Below are positions 22,276 to 35,637 of a stretch of 64,000 bases of DNA, piece after piece (position 1 is the stretch's first letter; each line of letters opens with the position of its first letter). The translations under genes were made by a program, and so were the position numbers. This DNA is from Hymenolepis diminuta (Eukaryota; Platyhelminthes; Cestoda; Cyclophyllidea; Hymenolepididae): the NCBI GenBank assembly GCA_900708905.1, contig CAADRB010000040.1:271576-335575 (forward strand). Direction: 5' to 3'. Below the pieces are notes generated by a model. That model had not been told where the DNA came from and made no database searches. It worked only from the letters and a program-made list of their open reading frames with translations.

Positions 22276-24598
22276 TTATACATAAATAAAATTTAACAAG
22301 ATTCTCGTGAGACGATTTCATCCAAATAATAGAATAAGGTGTAACAGTTTATCAAAAGCAAATATTGATCCATGTGCCCGCACTGTCTGATTTATGAAAA
22401 AATATTTTTATTGGTTGCTCATCAAGCAAACAGAGGAGTTAAAAACGTCGATTTTTTTATCATTTTCCATTCATGCTGTTATGATGGCATTTCGAAATCT
22501 CCATACTCCTTCTCCTTTACCCTCTAAGGTTGACCAATATACCTTTGGTCCAACGCAAATCTTGATCTCATATATTCGTTAAGGAAGATCTAACTTGGCT
22601 GAATACCTACATTAATTCCACTGGCAGGATTTGGTTCTTCTTTAGAGACCCAACTGAACTGGTTATTTTAGCAATGAATTGCAATAAAACATTTACAAAT
22701 ACACTAAAACTGAAAAATGGGGAATTTCGCATTTTTGCACGGGGGATTTAGCAAATACAATTAGGAAAATCAAGACATGCAACGATGGTTGTCTTATCCA
22801 ATGTTATTCATGGAACAGTTGGATTAAAGAGAAAATGCAGCTTAATTTTTCTTCATTGTTAGCATCAAATCTGAGAGTCACATATGGAGATTATGAGCAT
22901 ATCAGTCTAGGAGTCCACCCTCGCAAAATTAATTTAATTACCGAACAGTAGTGCTCATCACACCAAAAGAGTTTGAATTATGAAATTCAGGAGCAGACTG
23001 AATAAAATTGTGTCTAGAATTGCGATAGTAAAAAGACTAACCTGACATCTAACTGTATACTTAGAGTTTACTGGAATGCAGCATATTTGAATCAGTCACC
23101 TATTATTCAACGTAAATAAGTATCCCTATTGTAGGCTACTGTTATAAACGTGGTCGAAATAGGTCATTATTAAGAAAATCACAAGGATAAGGCAAGCAAT
23201 ATAAAAGAATATAAAGTCTGTAAAAAGAATGAAATAAAGAAATAAGGATCAAGTAGTATAAAGAGCATGAAGGATGAGAGGAAGCGGCCATCTTGTCAGT
23301 ATGATCACAATCCTTCACATCAACCGAGCGTAATAAGATAATTATATGACTTGAGCTCGTTTTACAATGCGTGCAGGGAAATACTACCATATAAGCTAGC
23401 TAGGTACCGAGTCTACTTCTACCGTGCTTTGTGTCTTACACTACTTAACCTGCAATTCCGGTAACTTCGGTTGATATTATGTAAATAATCCGACAATCCT
23501 TCCCTTTTAATAGAGACCATTAAACTAGTAAGCGCTTTACCGATCTGGCCATTATGTGCACTAGATAATACGTAAGATTTCAAGAAATTGCTGGCAATTT
23601 GGAACCATAAGTCGGCTGATCTCAACAACAGCATCCGAAAAATCATCCATCTGTTCGCATAGAAATCTACACAGAAGCCAGTTATCCTGCGACTACTAGA
23701 TAGGGCTGAAGTTTCTCAAAAAAATTTGATTATAAAATAACATTTCGATCAAAGTGGCTCTGGTTGCTCTGGCTATAAAATTGAGTTGCCTTATACCTAC
23801 TATGCCGCCCCAGTTCTGCAGCTCTCTGTTACGTCTTCCTGGAATGTAAATCCTGAAGTGCAAAAATTCAGGCTAGCAAATGTGACATTTTCATAGTAAC
23901 TCCTTTTGCTACTTCTACAAAATAGGGCAAATTTTTCACACACCAAAACTTCAACCCTGAGAAGGACCTTACTCACTGTGCCCGCATGTATATGTAAAGC
24001 GCTTGCACATAATCCATTAAGGTGAATACGACTTCTTTTTTCATCAGAAAATCTCCTCCACTAGCTCTTGAATACTTGATGTCAGTTGTGGTTGATAATA
24101 ATGCGAGAAGTAAAATTCTTGGCAGGATATATGATACAGTATTTGCTTTCTTCCTCTCCGAACACCTTTTTCACCATTCACCTGAAGTTGTCTTAACTAA
24201 CCCTTCGTGTGTGCAGGTTTAGAGGTGCTCACTTTTGGTAAATGGAATTTCAATAATAGTAAATCCATCTATTCCAAGATCGCTAAGACCATGCAAATTG
24301 AGAGGTAGGATGCATAGCTATCAAATTCAAGTACATTGAAGGAAGACTTTATAGTAAACTTTATAACTAGTTCTGAAAGTTACATTCTCATGAAATCTGC
24401 ATTCGATGAGTAGCCCTGAACTTGGAATACTTTTATGAAAGTGCACACTCAGTAGCGCAAAGAAATAAGGAGAGTGGCTGCATGGTCAATTTCTTCTTTG
24501 TGCGCTTCCTGTTTGCGACATGAAAATCGAAATAGCACTTTTGTTAACATCTCATCCCTGCGAAAACCTGCCCGTAAATTCAGTCCTCGTCACTTTAC
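22276..24598. other. Gene-poor stretch with repeat sequence
   Basis: No exon could be supported. HECTD1 proteins normally have more N-terminal sequence, so a missed short exon is possible. The part from about 23140 to 23420 belongs to a dispersed repeat family described separately. The remaining open frames are short and resemble nothing I know. Confidence 0.45.
23140..23420. repeat. Dispersed purine-rich repeat, family A copy
   Basis: 'TATAAAGAGCATGA', an AG-rich stretch, then 'AGCGGCCATCTTG' match the layout at 49540-49760 ('TATAAAGAGCACAA', 'AGCCGCCATCATG') and more loosely at 29810-30060 ('AACAGCCATTTTC'). No coding capacity is evident. It may be part of an LTR or a non-autonomous element. 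Confidence 0.5.
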
Positions 24599-26010
24599 TT
24601 ATGGGACAAGGTTTCTCAGAAAGACCAGAAGGAAGATACTTCCATAATAAGCAGGGAGTATTCTAACTCTCTTGCGATTGTAAATTTTGATTACTTTGGC
24701 ATTCACCCAAGATCGAAGTATTGAATACCTGCCTTGACCAAAAGTCATGAAAGTATTAAAACATATCAAGCGAAGATGTATTTCATTTGAGTAGTTCGGA
24801 TCGTAGTCCATTCGGTTCAGGACTTTTAGAAGATATCAATCAGCATTTAGATAATTGAATTTCCTTAAAGATTAAACTTGAATCCCCATGTTGTTTTGAG
24901 GTATTCACAATTATTTTGAAAGGCATTGTCTGTAATTTGAATGTAATTCGGCGTAGTCCTTAGCAAGAAAACGCGGATCAACATCAAATTTGTTACGTAC
25001 AGGATTTTGACTATCAGGTTGTAATGTTCGCCTCTGTAATGCATAGGTTTTCCCGAATTCATTTATGGCTATAGGTTCCGAAATTTTTTCACTTAGCATC
25101 TAATTTAAGTGAGGTTATCCCATTCCTACACTACTTATTGGCAGCACAGAAATCAGATTTGCCACATAGCCATAGTTTACTCAATTCCCATCGTTGTTGT
25201 AATTCAGCGCACAAAAAATCTTTAGCCGTTTCATATCACGACTTTGATTTTCCATCTCTTGTACTGTGCTCCTGAGAGATTCGAGTATCTGCTTTCAACA
25301 TAATTCTGTATCATTTGCTTCGTTATTTTTGTACCAAAAAATTTTTGATATTGATCTTTATGCTTTCAAATTGGATCTAGTCCTTTCTGATTTTACCAGA
25401 CTTCTGACACTTTTTATACTTACATCTGCTTATTGCAGTACCAGCTTCAAATCTGAGAATGGCTGCAACTAGACAACGGTTAGAGTTTCCATCACCTTCT
25501 CTGGATGTTCTAAAGTCAAGAAGAGTGAATTTGCTTTTTCTTGTAACAAGGTAGAAGTCTAGAGCGGCATTTTGGATAGTTCTTGGATGGTGCTAAGTAT
25601 GTATTCTTTTGTTAAACTTCTGAGAAAAGGAGTTGAATTTTGTACATAAAGGTTTAATATACCTATTCCATCTTCTGTAGTTTCCAAGTTATCTGTTGAG
25701 CGTCCGACTGCATTTGCGCGTTTATTGTGAACATCGTAACCGAGACGACAGTTAAAATCACCTATGATAACGACACCATCACATTTTTGTCTTATGTCTC
25801 TCAACATCATATCAAGTTGCCCAGAGGTAATTTTTTTCTCCAGAAATTGGAGTAAACAGTCAATTGACGCATAATAGTCAATATCACCCAGAAAAATATT
25901 ATAAACTTAAATTATGACCGCAGCCAACCTCTTCAAGAAAGTTAAGTTCTTGAACTTGGAGCTGTGAGTTGATAATGACAAAGGTAGCACCAACAACTGG
26001 TATTCAATCG
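24599..26010 (-). pseudogene. Decayed non-LTR retrotransposon (endonuclease and start of RT)
   Basis: On the minus strand an apurinic-type endonuclease domain is visible at 25559-25810 ('VVIIGDFNCRLGYDVHNKR', with the family's GDFN motif). A frame change later comes 'STHHPRTIQNAALDFYLV' and 'LLDFRTSREGDG', equivalent to the endonuclease C-terminus. Further on, near 24.8 kb, 'KSPEPNGLRSELLK' matches the start of RT domains of CR1/RTE-like elements ('K.PGPDG...ELLK'). At 24599-24700 'ILPAYYGSIFLLVFLRNL' matches the 'NYRGISLLSV..K' block. Stops and frameshifts are many. Clade is not certain. Confidence 0.75.
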
Positions 26011-26321
26011 GCCATTTTTATAGAAGTATTAATATTAATTGTCAGGCCAGAAAAATTGCAATTTTAAATATTTTAATTTCAATTAAAACTGCAAAGTGAA
26101 TTTTCGGCCAAACACCATAATATCCAGAAGCTTGACTTTATTGCGGTAAAATCTGACATTCCGGAGTCAAAAATTCAGAATCGGGTTCCTATATTCCTGA
26201 TTCGAAGATCGCTTGGTAGCAGCATATGTGGATTTGCGATCCATTTCGCTGTTCAAATCCACATCCATGTGTTTAAATTTGTTCGGCTAGTTGGTTGGGT
26301 TATGCGGATAATCATCGACAT

Positions 26322-26336
26322 ACACACACACACACA
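26322..26336 (+). repeat. Short CA dinucleotide repeat
   Basis: About seven consecutive AC units are present. Confidence 0.9.
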
Positions 26337-28520
26337 TACTGCAAGCAGAATGATAGAGAGAACAAAATGCAAAATGCAACTCATCAGCCGAAAAGAAGTA
26401 TTGTATGGGGACTGCTAGTAAAATACTCGAGAGCAAGAATAATGAATTAGTGAACATTGACTAACATTGCGGGAGTAACTCTAATTATGAGATCAACCTA
26501 AAGAATTATTGTGATAACTGAACTGATGAACTTATTCAGCACTTATGAGGTTAGAGGAACAATTAAGGGTTATGAAAGTACGTGGTATGAGAAATTTTGA
26601 AGCCATAGCACTGAGACTCAAGGAATTTATATGCAATTAAATAAAACACCTAACAATATCCCATCTTTTATTGTTCATAATCAGTTTAGTAATAAATATG
26701 AAAATGTTTACTCTTCAGTATTCCGCTACTTCCCATGGCCACAACTATCTAGCAAATGCGGTTCCTGCATGTAATTTAGTCATTCAATGATGCCACGGAC
26801 TGATAGTTATATGACTTATTCAAACAAAGACATCATTATCTTCTCATAGTCTTTGCAAAATGGTGACACTACTAACGACATAGAAATTAACTAATAAGCA
26901 CTTAATTGGAATACTAAATGTTCTCTTTTATCCATATAAATTCTCTTCAGAATCTATTAAACTGGGCAGCCTTTTTACCTTAATAATCATGAAAAACGAA
27001 CGAGGCTTCGACTATTGTGAGAAAAAAGGGGAAGCAGAAATTTTCATTTTTATATATAATGTGAATGAAGTAAGGTGATCATATAATCTCTGATTGAGAT
27101 AGAAGTTTACTCAGAAAAGATAAAACCCTAAACTGGCAAAAGCTATAACTCGATAATAATGATTTAGAAAATCCGACATTAGAAAATCAGTGTCGGATTG
27201 TTTTAAATCAAACTGATATTCGAACAAGGAACATTCATGAAGATTAGACTAACACAACTCACCCTACTAGTAGGCATCGCGGTAGTCACACGTATTCTTG
27301 AAATTTTATCCTTGAAAATGTGTAAATTTAAACAAAATGTTATAATAATTGTTTTAATCATTGCTTAATATAAAATACTTAAAAGTAAATTTTTCACTAA
27401 AATAACATAATTCATTATGGAAATTCATGTAATATTTTAATTTATTGTCGCCAGGTTTAAAATATATTTTTTGATCGAATTCGTAGAGATCGATGAACAC
27501 AAAGTACATACAAAGTGATTGGCTACATGCCATATTTGTCCATTCAGTGTACCTCTTATGAGAGAACACTATTTTTAATGAATTATCAACATCGTTAAAT
27601 GAAAAGCAATAAAATGCAGTTCCAATCATAATTGCTGTTCATTTGATATTTCAGTAAATTGTTTTTACGGCAACATGTATCAAAAGCGAGTAATTTTTGA
27701 GAAACTGTACTTCATGATTAGAACTGAATTCTCAATACATTTTTCTCAAGTGTTCATCGTCCCGTTTTATTTATTTCAATTTGTTTTAATTATGCTTTAT
27801 ACCTCCTATATTCAGTTTTCCCTATAGGCTGCTTTATCATTTCAGAAGGTCTGGATGACAATCGAAGTACATGTTGCCTAAATAAGCGATTTACTTTAAA
27901 CCAATAACTTTTCGTCTATTAATATATTTAACTGTCATATTAGTTGTCAATCGAGTCGAAGCAGAACTTAAATGATGATCCGTTGAGAGTAAAGTTAATT
28001 AAATTTCGGTCTTTCCTGTATTTGCCAAGGTATCCATGAACATGCTTCTAATTTTAATAAAACTGCCTCCCAATCTCTTGATAGTTATGAGACTTGGTAC
28101 TTATGGCCTTTTCTCAGTAGGGAAATTAATTACACAGTCAGATTCGCCCTTTAATTTTTCCTATAAAATCGGGAACAATTTCAGCAATGCTTTCTGATAT
28201 GAAATTTAGTAAACAAGTTGATTAAGCAAGAAACTAATGAAGTCACAATATTTCGCATTACTCCGAGAATAATTTTCTGACCAGATTCTTACACCAATAA
28301 TATTACAAAATTAAAAATTAATTCTAAAAGTTATTTAGATGACCATCAGAAAGGGAAACTCTCAATTCAATGCCCTTATGGCATTAGAGCATCACCTCTT
28401 TAGAATTATCCATCATATTTTGTCAAATTGAGAATGCGGGTCAAGATATCTTTCGAAGTTAGTGTAGTCACCGGGATTCCAAGTAGTATTTCTCAGATTG
28501 CCTAACTGTCTGCATCGGCT

Positions 28521-28558
28521 AAGAGTATTAATAATATTTTACTATTATTAATATTCTT
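28521..28558. repeat. A/T-rich inverted repeat (hairpin)
   Basis: Two 16-base arms (AAGAGTATTAATAATA and its near-exact complement, one mismatch) flank a 6-base loop. It could be a decayed MITE or simply chance in AT-rich DNA. Confidence 0.55.
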
Positions 28559-29809
28559 GACAAGGTGGCCCTGAGGTCATGATTTTCACTATTCATATTT
28601 TAATCGATCGATTGAACTTTCTTCGGGTTGATCATCATAAACATTTCAGAACCGCTCAACGATTAGTCGTTCCGAATTATGGCTAACACGTAAGGCAGTA
28701 ATGTTTGCACACAGTCGAAAAATTGTAGCGAATAGCAGAAAAATTGCCATTTACATGAAACTACATTTAGCCTCTAAATAAAAGAGTGCTGTGAGCAGGG
28801 TACAATGTGTACTTACAAGTCAATAAAATGCAGAAAAATTTTCAGTAAGGCCATTTTTACTGAGCTACTTGTTATGGTTTTGCGTAATTATAGTGGAAGG
28901 AAGGATTGATTCCTTCGATTTTAATATTTTTTGCCTAATACCCAAATAAATTGAAATGATTTCCATTTTTAAGTACAACTCACTAATTTATAAGTTAAAC
29001 TAAAGTTTATATTTGTATTAACTGGGTAAAATTTCATTCACATGAATTTTCTGAAAAAATTTTTTACGGATGTAGCGGATGAGACTGTATGCTAAGCATT
29101 ATCATATAATTTGCAAATTGTTACCGCTTATTAAAATAAAGGCTTTAAGATTTTCCGCATCTATTTTAATTCTTGCATTTTATGCACAAAAAGCATGTTA
29201 AGTGACATTTTGGTGGGCCAATTTCGGTAAGAGTACTAGACTAAAGTCAAGGATTTTGCTTAAATACATTACTAGGTCCAATAAGAAAAAGCATTAATTT
29301 ATTGTTTAAAAAAAATTTGAACCACCAAAAATATAGATCTGTAATGAGGCCACTCGGATGAAATGTGATTATTGTTATTGAATCATTTAGAACGTTAATC
29401 GAAACGGCAATGATCGGTGGAGAAAGATACTTCCTTAGTTCTCAAATGCTGCATTTTTCCAGCATATTATTTTATAGCTTGTAGACAATCTTGAGTGAAG
29501 CCATGGAGTTGATTGAACGTACTCTTGGCGTCCGATTCGCTTTATTGTCATAAGAATGACATTTATGATAAAGCCCATGCTGAAAATAGCCTAACCAAAA
29601 TTAATGATTTACTTTCTGACTTGAAATTGCCGTTAAGTTATTCGCTTCAAATATATTGAAAAATTCGAACTGAATGATTGGAGAAAGGAGGAAGGATAAG
29701 TAGGAATTCGGAGGAAAGGGAGTGTCAGTACTGAGCAAAGACAATCTGAATTGGGAGGCACAGACGAAATGAGGTAAGACAAAATGGTTGACCGATTTTG
29801 CCTTTTATA

Positions 29810-30060
29810 GGCAAGTGATCTAAAGAGATCTTCATTAAGATACGCCATGTAGATAAGGTAAATAAGTATGAAAAGGCAGAGAAGTTATAAGATGTATAAA
29901 GGATGAGAATAAGGACAAAGAAGAATATAAATTAGAAATGGTGAGAGCAAACAGCCATTTTCCTCATGTCCGCCTAACTTCACCACGAGCGATGGCTACT
30001 GATGATTATATAGCCTGATCTATCCAATAGTCGCACTGAGCTTCCATAGGTTTACTTTGC
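29810..30060. repeat. Dispersed purine-rich repeat, family A, divergent copy
   Basis: The order of short blocks resembles the copy at 23140-23420: 'GTATAAAGGATGAGAA', an AG-rich run, 'CAGCCATTTTC', a GAGCGA/GAGCG block, 'GATTATATAG' and 'TTGCGTGCA'. Identity by eye is modest. Confidence 0.4.
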
Positions 30061-32650
30061 GTGCAACCGTGTGTTTCTGTTTGATCCATCAAGGTTGTCA
30101 ACCTAACTATAACAATTTTGAAGTTTATACTTTGTTCACTTCTGGGCAAATAACGGTTAGAGGAGAGGTATGAACCAACAGGCGCGCAATACTTGAAGAC
30201 TGAGCAGACCTATTAGTCAGAGTGCAAGTACTACACTGGAAAGAAAGAAGCCTTATAACATGGCGGGAAATGCAAATGGTCAAATAGACATAAGCTGGAG
30301 TTTCTGAAAAATTTTCAAAAATTTTCACTTCCCTTTTCCTTTTGATAAAAGGAATAGTGTAAGAATTATTTTTCTGTCAGTTTTATTTAAAAGCAAATAA
30401 TAGTTTTTGCTATTTGGACTAATAACGTAAAACTAAAAGACAAACGAATTAACGACCTAGTCAAATCACTTACATTCTCCAATCATTGTCCAGCACTTTC
30501 TCACTTTAATTTTAAAATTCCCACAGTATTCTATGGTTATTGATTCAGTTCCCTGAAAATTTTGAAAGTGTATTCTTGATGATATTTATAAAAGTTGACT
30601 AAACATCCAGAATTTAAATTTTAATAATCATTTTCGTAGATGATTTATTCTTAAGTTTAATTTCTAGTATTTTTTCTCCTTAAAGTAAAATAAAATATTT
30701 CGCTGATTTTTATGAAGTTTATTTCCCTTATTCTCAAACATTTCCTTCTGGTTTTTTCAACAAATCTCACTTATTTATATCTCATAAATCTTTCCCCATT
30801 TGTCCAATGTGAAACACAAATATGATCAAAAATCGTTAAGAGTTAAGTGAATGCCAGTAAAAGGGCGATCGGGTGCACTTTTTTAATGGTTATGCTGCCA
30901 TGAGCTATCTTAGGAATAACTGATGAGTACAGCCACCCCCATAAGGAAATATATGTCCGCATATATGACGGGTACTTGCTGAGGTAACATGCCACTTAAA
31001 CGACCAATCCCGGGAGGTTTGGATGGCAGTTGAGCCTAACTTACAGATAGGCTATCATCCTTTAGGCAACGTTAAGCGTCGCTATTGGTATGTTTATAAG
31101 ATCTGAGTCAAAAACTATGAGAGCCCCTTACCACCATTCTTCATGCTTTTTAGAAATCACAATGACGTATTTGAAACTAGATTGAAAGATAGCGGGTAAT
31201 AACTTACGAAATTTACTGGCGGCCTCTTAAAATTGAACAATATTGTTTGGTATTCTTATCTGATTAAATCTATTGAGTAACCATAGTATTGCAAGTTTAA
31301 ATGAAGGGGACAGTAACATTTCTCTCTTCTTCCTTCAATCTAGCATTAAATGGACAAGCAGAAAATTAAAGCTTACCGATGACTAATTTTTTTGTAATGA
31401 ATGTTTTTAACTCATAATTTAACAAAATTTATTACGGAATAAACGATGGTCATAATCAGCCATATAGAAAGTCATTTATCCAATGAAAGGCACGCTCCAC
31501 AAGGTCATAATAACTGAACTCATCAGTCAAATATGAGCCAAAAATCTGCACGAGGCGCAAAGATGTGCTTCACTGCAAGCATACTGTTGGCATTTTTATC
31601 TGAACTTTGATTAGCGACTTTTAATCGTAAAATAAATGGCTTAATGATTAACTAACTTCAGAAGTTGTTTGCATTGCTCATCTTTATTTTGCTATTTGTT
31701 TGATTTAATGTGCGGTCAAAGACCTGGAGTACAGAACAAAATTTATTTGTTTTGTTTTCGTTTAGAACTAATGGCAGTCTTGATTGTTGGCAAGACTTTG
31801 TTTATACAAAATTTTTGGTTTAATAAATCGACATGATTTCGTATAGTTGACTTGATTACGGGCTGATACTTGCAGGAAAAAGATCGAGGTCTCCATTTCC
31901 TCTATGAACCGTACATTCTTTTTTCTGTTTTAACTGGTGAAAGTAGCAGCACGGGAATGATAATAAATGACACCGTGGACAGAGGGTAGTGCCACTTTGT
32001 TCTCTTTCTTTTACCAAAAAGTGAAAATCGACGGTCAAATCTGCCTACGTTTGTGGTCTGACAACTTTCCCTCATCTTACCCAAGATCATTTACATTAGG
32101 TGACAGAATGAGGCGTATTAATGGAACAATGCTTTTAAAGTTTAACGTGCAACTTTAACGCGACCTTTTTTCCAAATCATACTCTTGTACAAAATTTCAC
32201 ATACCTTTGCTTGTAAAGACAATTTTAATTGCTTAGGTTCATGGGAATTCACATTTATTGTTTCCTATTACATTTCATGACACTCGATGGTGACACGAAC
32301 GAGGCAAACTTAACAAGTGAAAAGACGTATTTTGCTGCTTTACGTTCCGAAAGGCAAAAGCGGATGAATCAGCACTGAAACGGCTTAATGCGGAAGATAG
32401 AGCAAAAACCTAAGATACAGTAGCTCTTAACTTTCTTTAATTTTACGTCTATAAATCTAGAACACTTTTTAAATAGGCACCATATAAGCTTGTCCATTCT
32501 AGTCACATAAGAAAAAGCCAACACTCCTAGATAATTTAAATATTAAACGGAAAAATATCGTGTCAAATAGATACAGTTGCATTCTGTAAAAGAATTTTTA
32601 TACAGATCATTCATTACTCAAACTATTTACACAAAGGAAGAAAGAGATTT

Positions 32651-35637
32651 TCATTGCTTCAAGGATGCCTTTTGACGCAATGATGATCTAAGAACGCGGT
32701 GTCCCGGAGATTCACTTATCTTCATTCGTTTCGCTGACACTTTTGCTGTCTTTCCACGTCGAGCGCGTCGTTTTCGTGACTTGTCTGCTGGTTCAGCTTC
32801 AAGACTTTCTTCTTCGTCATTCGCATTATCGTCTGATCTCTTTGATTCATTAAGTTCACTGTGGCCCAAAGCTATGCTACTTAGATTATTTTCAGTAGCA
32901 CTCTCATCATCGCTTGATTCCCTTGGGTTGGCGCCTTTTGAAGTAGCCAATGCAGGTCTTTTCTGCTTGACTCGCTGAATTTGTTCGCTAGAACTGTCAG
33001 AATCGTCATCACTGCCATCACTAATACTCATACCGTTTTCAGCGACCACCGGTTCGGGAACAGTGTTTGTGGTGGACTGAGAAGGATTAGAAGTACCAGC
33101 TAACTTTCGCTTTAGCCACTTCTTTCTCTTCGCTTTACGGTACTTTTTCCGCTTTTCACGTTGTTTCTAAAAATAGGACATTTTCATAAAACTTAAACTA
33201 TAAATATGTCCTTAGGAGTTGATAAAATCCATTAAAACAAACCTGTAATTCCTCAGCAGTACGCTCCACATGAACACCATTCGTTTCTGCCCAAACTCTA
33301 AGTTGCCTTTTGGTTTCCTCACCCAGAGAAGAACCATAATCTCCAGATTCGAGTCTTTCTGGGACATCCAGACTTTCAGTAGCAAACGGATCCATTCGTC
33401 TATAGCAGTCTGCTCTAACAGCCAGTGTGGACTTGGCTGCAAGAAGCCGAGCAACTTTTCTACGAACGACAATTGGATGCAGACGGCCTCCACTCATTTC
33501 AATGATGTCTTTCGTGAGAGAAGAAACTGCAGTTTCAGTTTGGGGCTGCTGCTGAGATGGGGTGTGACGTGATACCGTACGTTGGAGAAGGCCAGTAGCA
33601 GCCGCTGCTACAGCACCACCACGACTAACAATTTAAAAAATCAATTAATATCAATAAAATTTAAGATAAAAAAGAAAATACTACTTAAATTATAACGAAT
33701 ACAACAATCGAAATATGTTAAATGCGTATTAATTCAAGCCTAGAGGTAAAAAACAATTTCAGAAGACAGATAATTTAAAGTAACAAAATTCAACTGCTAA
33801 CGAAATAGTGAATGACATTATTATGATAAGTAACAAAAGAAATTTTCTGAAATGTTGAACTTAGCTTCACTCGGAGACATTATTTATTTTTAATAATGGA
33901 ATTAGCGGGACTGCTGGACCAAGAGGTCAAACTGATAGTAGAAATTTTGTATGAAGTTACTTTCTAAGTTAGAGTTTAAAAAATAACAAAATTACAATAC
34001 CAATGCAATAACGATAAGAAAATCGACAAAATAATCACTGAAGATAAAAGGAACACAACCTAATCTCCAGAAAGAATAGCTCGAAAAAACCGAATAGAAT
34101 TGCATTCTATACATCAAAGTACAAATTTGCCACTTTTGGAACTATACCATACGTATAAAAAAGAATAATACGTTAATGTCATCAATTCGAGGGAAAAAGT
34201 TAATATCCCACATAAAAAGGCAGAATCTAACAGATCATCTTCATGTCAAAAATAAACTTACCGAAAGAGGGATCTCGAAACACCAAGAGAATCAACTCTA
34301 GAACTAGTCATTCTAGCAAGTTTGTCAAGGGTTCCAGCGTGCAAAATCAAACGGGCAGCTATAATCGCAGGTGAGACTCTATCACCAACTTTCTTCACGC
34401 GTTCTAAAGATTCATTTTTATCCTGTCCGGAAAGAGTCTGATCCATTAATGATGTTAGATTAGGCACCAGAGACCTAACTCGAGCCTCCAATAACTCGCA
34501 ACATTGTGTGCGCGACTAAGAAGAAGGGAAACAGAGGTTTAGAAAACTGTTTATAAAGGGACAAGAAGCAGAGAACAGATGTGACACATACCTTTAGCAA
34601 ATTCAGAAGAAACTGTCCATATTGTTGGAGGACCTTAACATCATCCGAAGCTAGATGCTGGCCAGTAGATGAGTTAGCAAGATTGATAATCTTATCAGCC
34701 AGTTCCTGATTACCATCCAACCATTCCACAAGTCTATCTCTTTCCTTCACAAGATCGTCACGAATCGGACAATGCGTTACAATGGACGCAAAAGCAAAAT
34801 CGTCTACACCGACCATCACACCATTGTGGCAAATCTCAGGAAAATGCACAGCATAGGAAGTGCAAAGGTGTTTAACCGATTTTGTGAGATGCGCATCCAT
34901 GCTATCTAGGAGTTCAAGAGATTTGACAACTCCGGTGTCGGCTAAATGTTGTTCAAGATCCAACTGAAGTCTAGCACGAGTGAGGGCGACAACCAAACGA
35001 GCACGTCTCTCGGCCTTCTTACCAGGTACAGTCTCTTGAGATGCTGTAGCTTTAGAGGCTTTTGACGGTTTTACTGCTCCTGGTTGAACAACGAGAGTTC
35101 GAAGAAGTTTTGATGAGTTTGCCCGAACTATCCGGATGATTTCTCGGATGGAGGAGTCCCAGATACATTCAAAACCGATGCCAAGTTCTCTACAAATATT
35201 AGAAAAGCGAGCATAAGTCACAACAAGCAGCATGAAACACAGCAACAAAGTATGAGACTCACAAGACGCTTTCTCCAAGTTCTTGGTCAGCCACGCCAAG
35301 TGTGGCATCTTTAATTGGGAGATTTTGGCGCAAGAATTCCGATAGTAATGGAGACACTCGGCCTTCACTTATATATTGTACATTCTCCAAAGCCTCGGAA
35401 ACAGATTTGAATGGGACAAATGCAACGGGTTTGAGAAATGAATTTACGTGGGCAGTAAATTTCCGCACTATTTCGTCGAACTCTTTAACGAGTATAAGAC
35501 TATAACCCGTCACATTTTCAAATAACACGAAATGTTGTTTTGACTATAAAAACAAATTTAATGAGATATTTGCATGTAATTCATATGCATTAATTTCATA
35601 AACCGATTAAAGTATAGCTAGCAAAGCGTACCGCCAT
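32651..35637 (-). CDS. NOP56: Nucleolar protein 56, divergent (box C/D snoRNP core)
   Basis: Six exons join in phase: 35632-35637, 35263-35543, 34592-35189, 34262-34515, 33243-33624, 32651-33166; 2,037 nt, 678 residues (human 594). NOP56 is a core protein of box C/D snoRNPs, which guide rRNA 2'-O-methylation in the nucleolus. The NOP5 N-terminal domain is clear ('LFENVTGYSL', 'VAFVPFKSVSEALENV', 'ISEGRVSPLL'). A coiled-coil part includes 'RARLVVALTRARLQLDL' and 'YAVHFPEI'. The Nop domain has 'VSPAIIAARLILHAGTLDKL' and 'RRKVARLLAAKSTLAVRAD'. The usual 'GAEKALFRALK...TPKYG' block between them is missing, replaced by an Ala/Gly-rich spacer. The tail is Lys/Arg-rich then Ser/Asp/Glu-rich, normal for nucleolar proteins. 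The first coding exon supplies only Met-Ala (ATGGCG|GTACGC). NOP58 is less likely from the N-terminal domain. Confidence 0.85.

Larger units (their letters stand above)
26011..32650. other. 6.6-kb intergenic stretch, no gene recognised
   Basis: This lies upstream of the decayed non-LTR element and downstream of NOP56. It contains a short CA repeat (26322-26336), an A/T-rich hairpin (28521-28558) and a loose family-A repeat copy (29810-30060). Open frames at 27354-27629, 29633-29848 and 31856-32158 are short, without motif or splice context. Confidence 0.45.
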
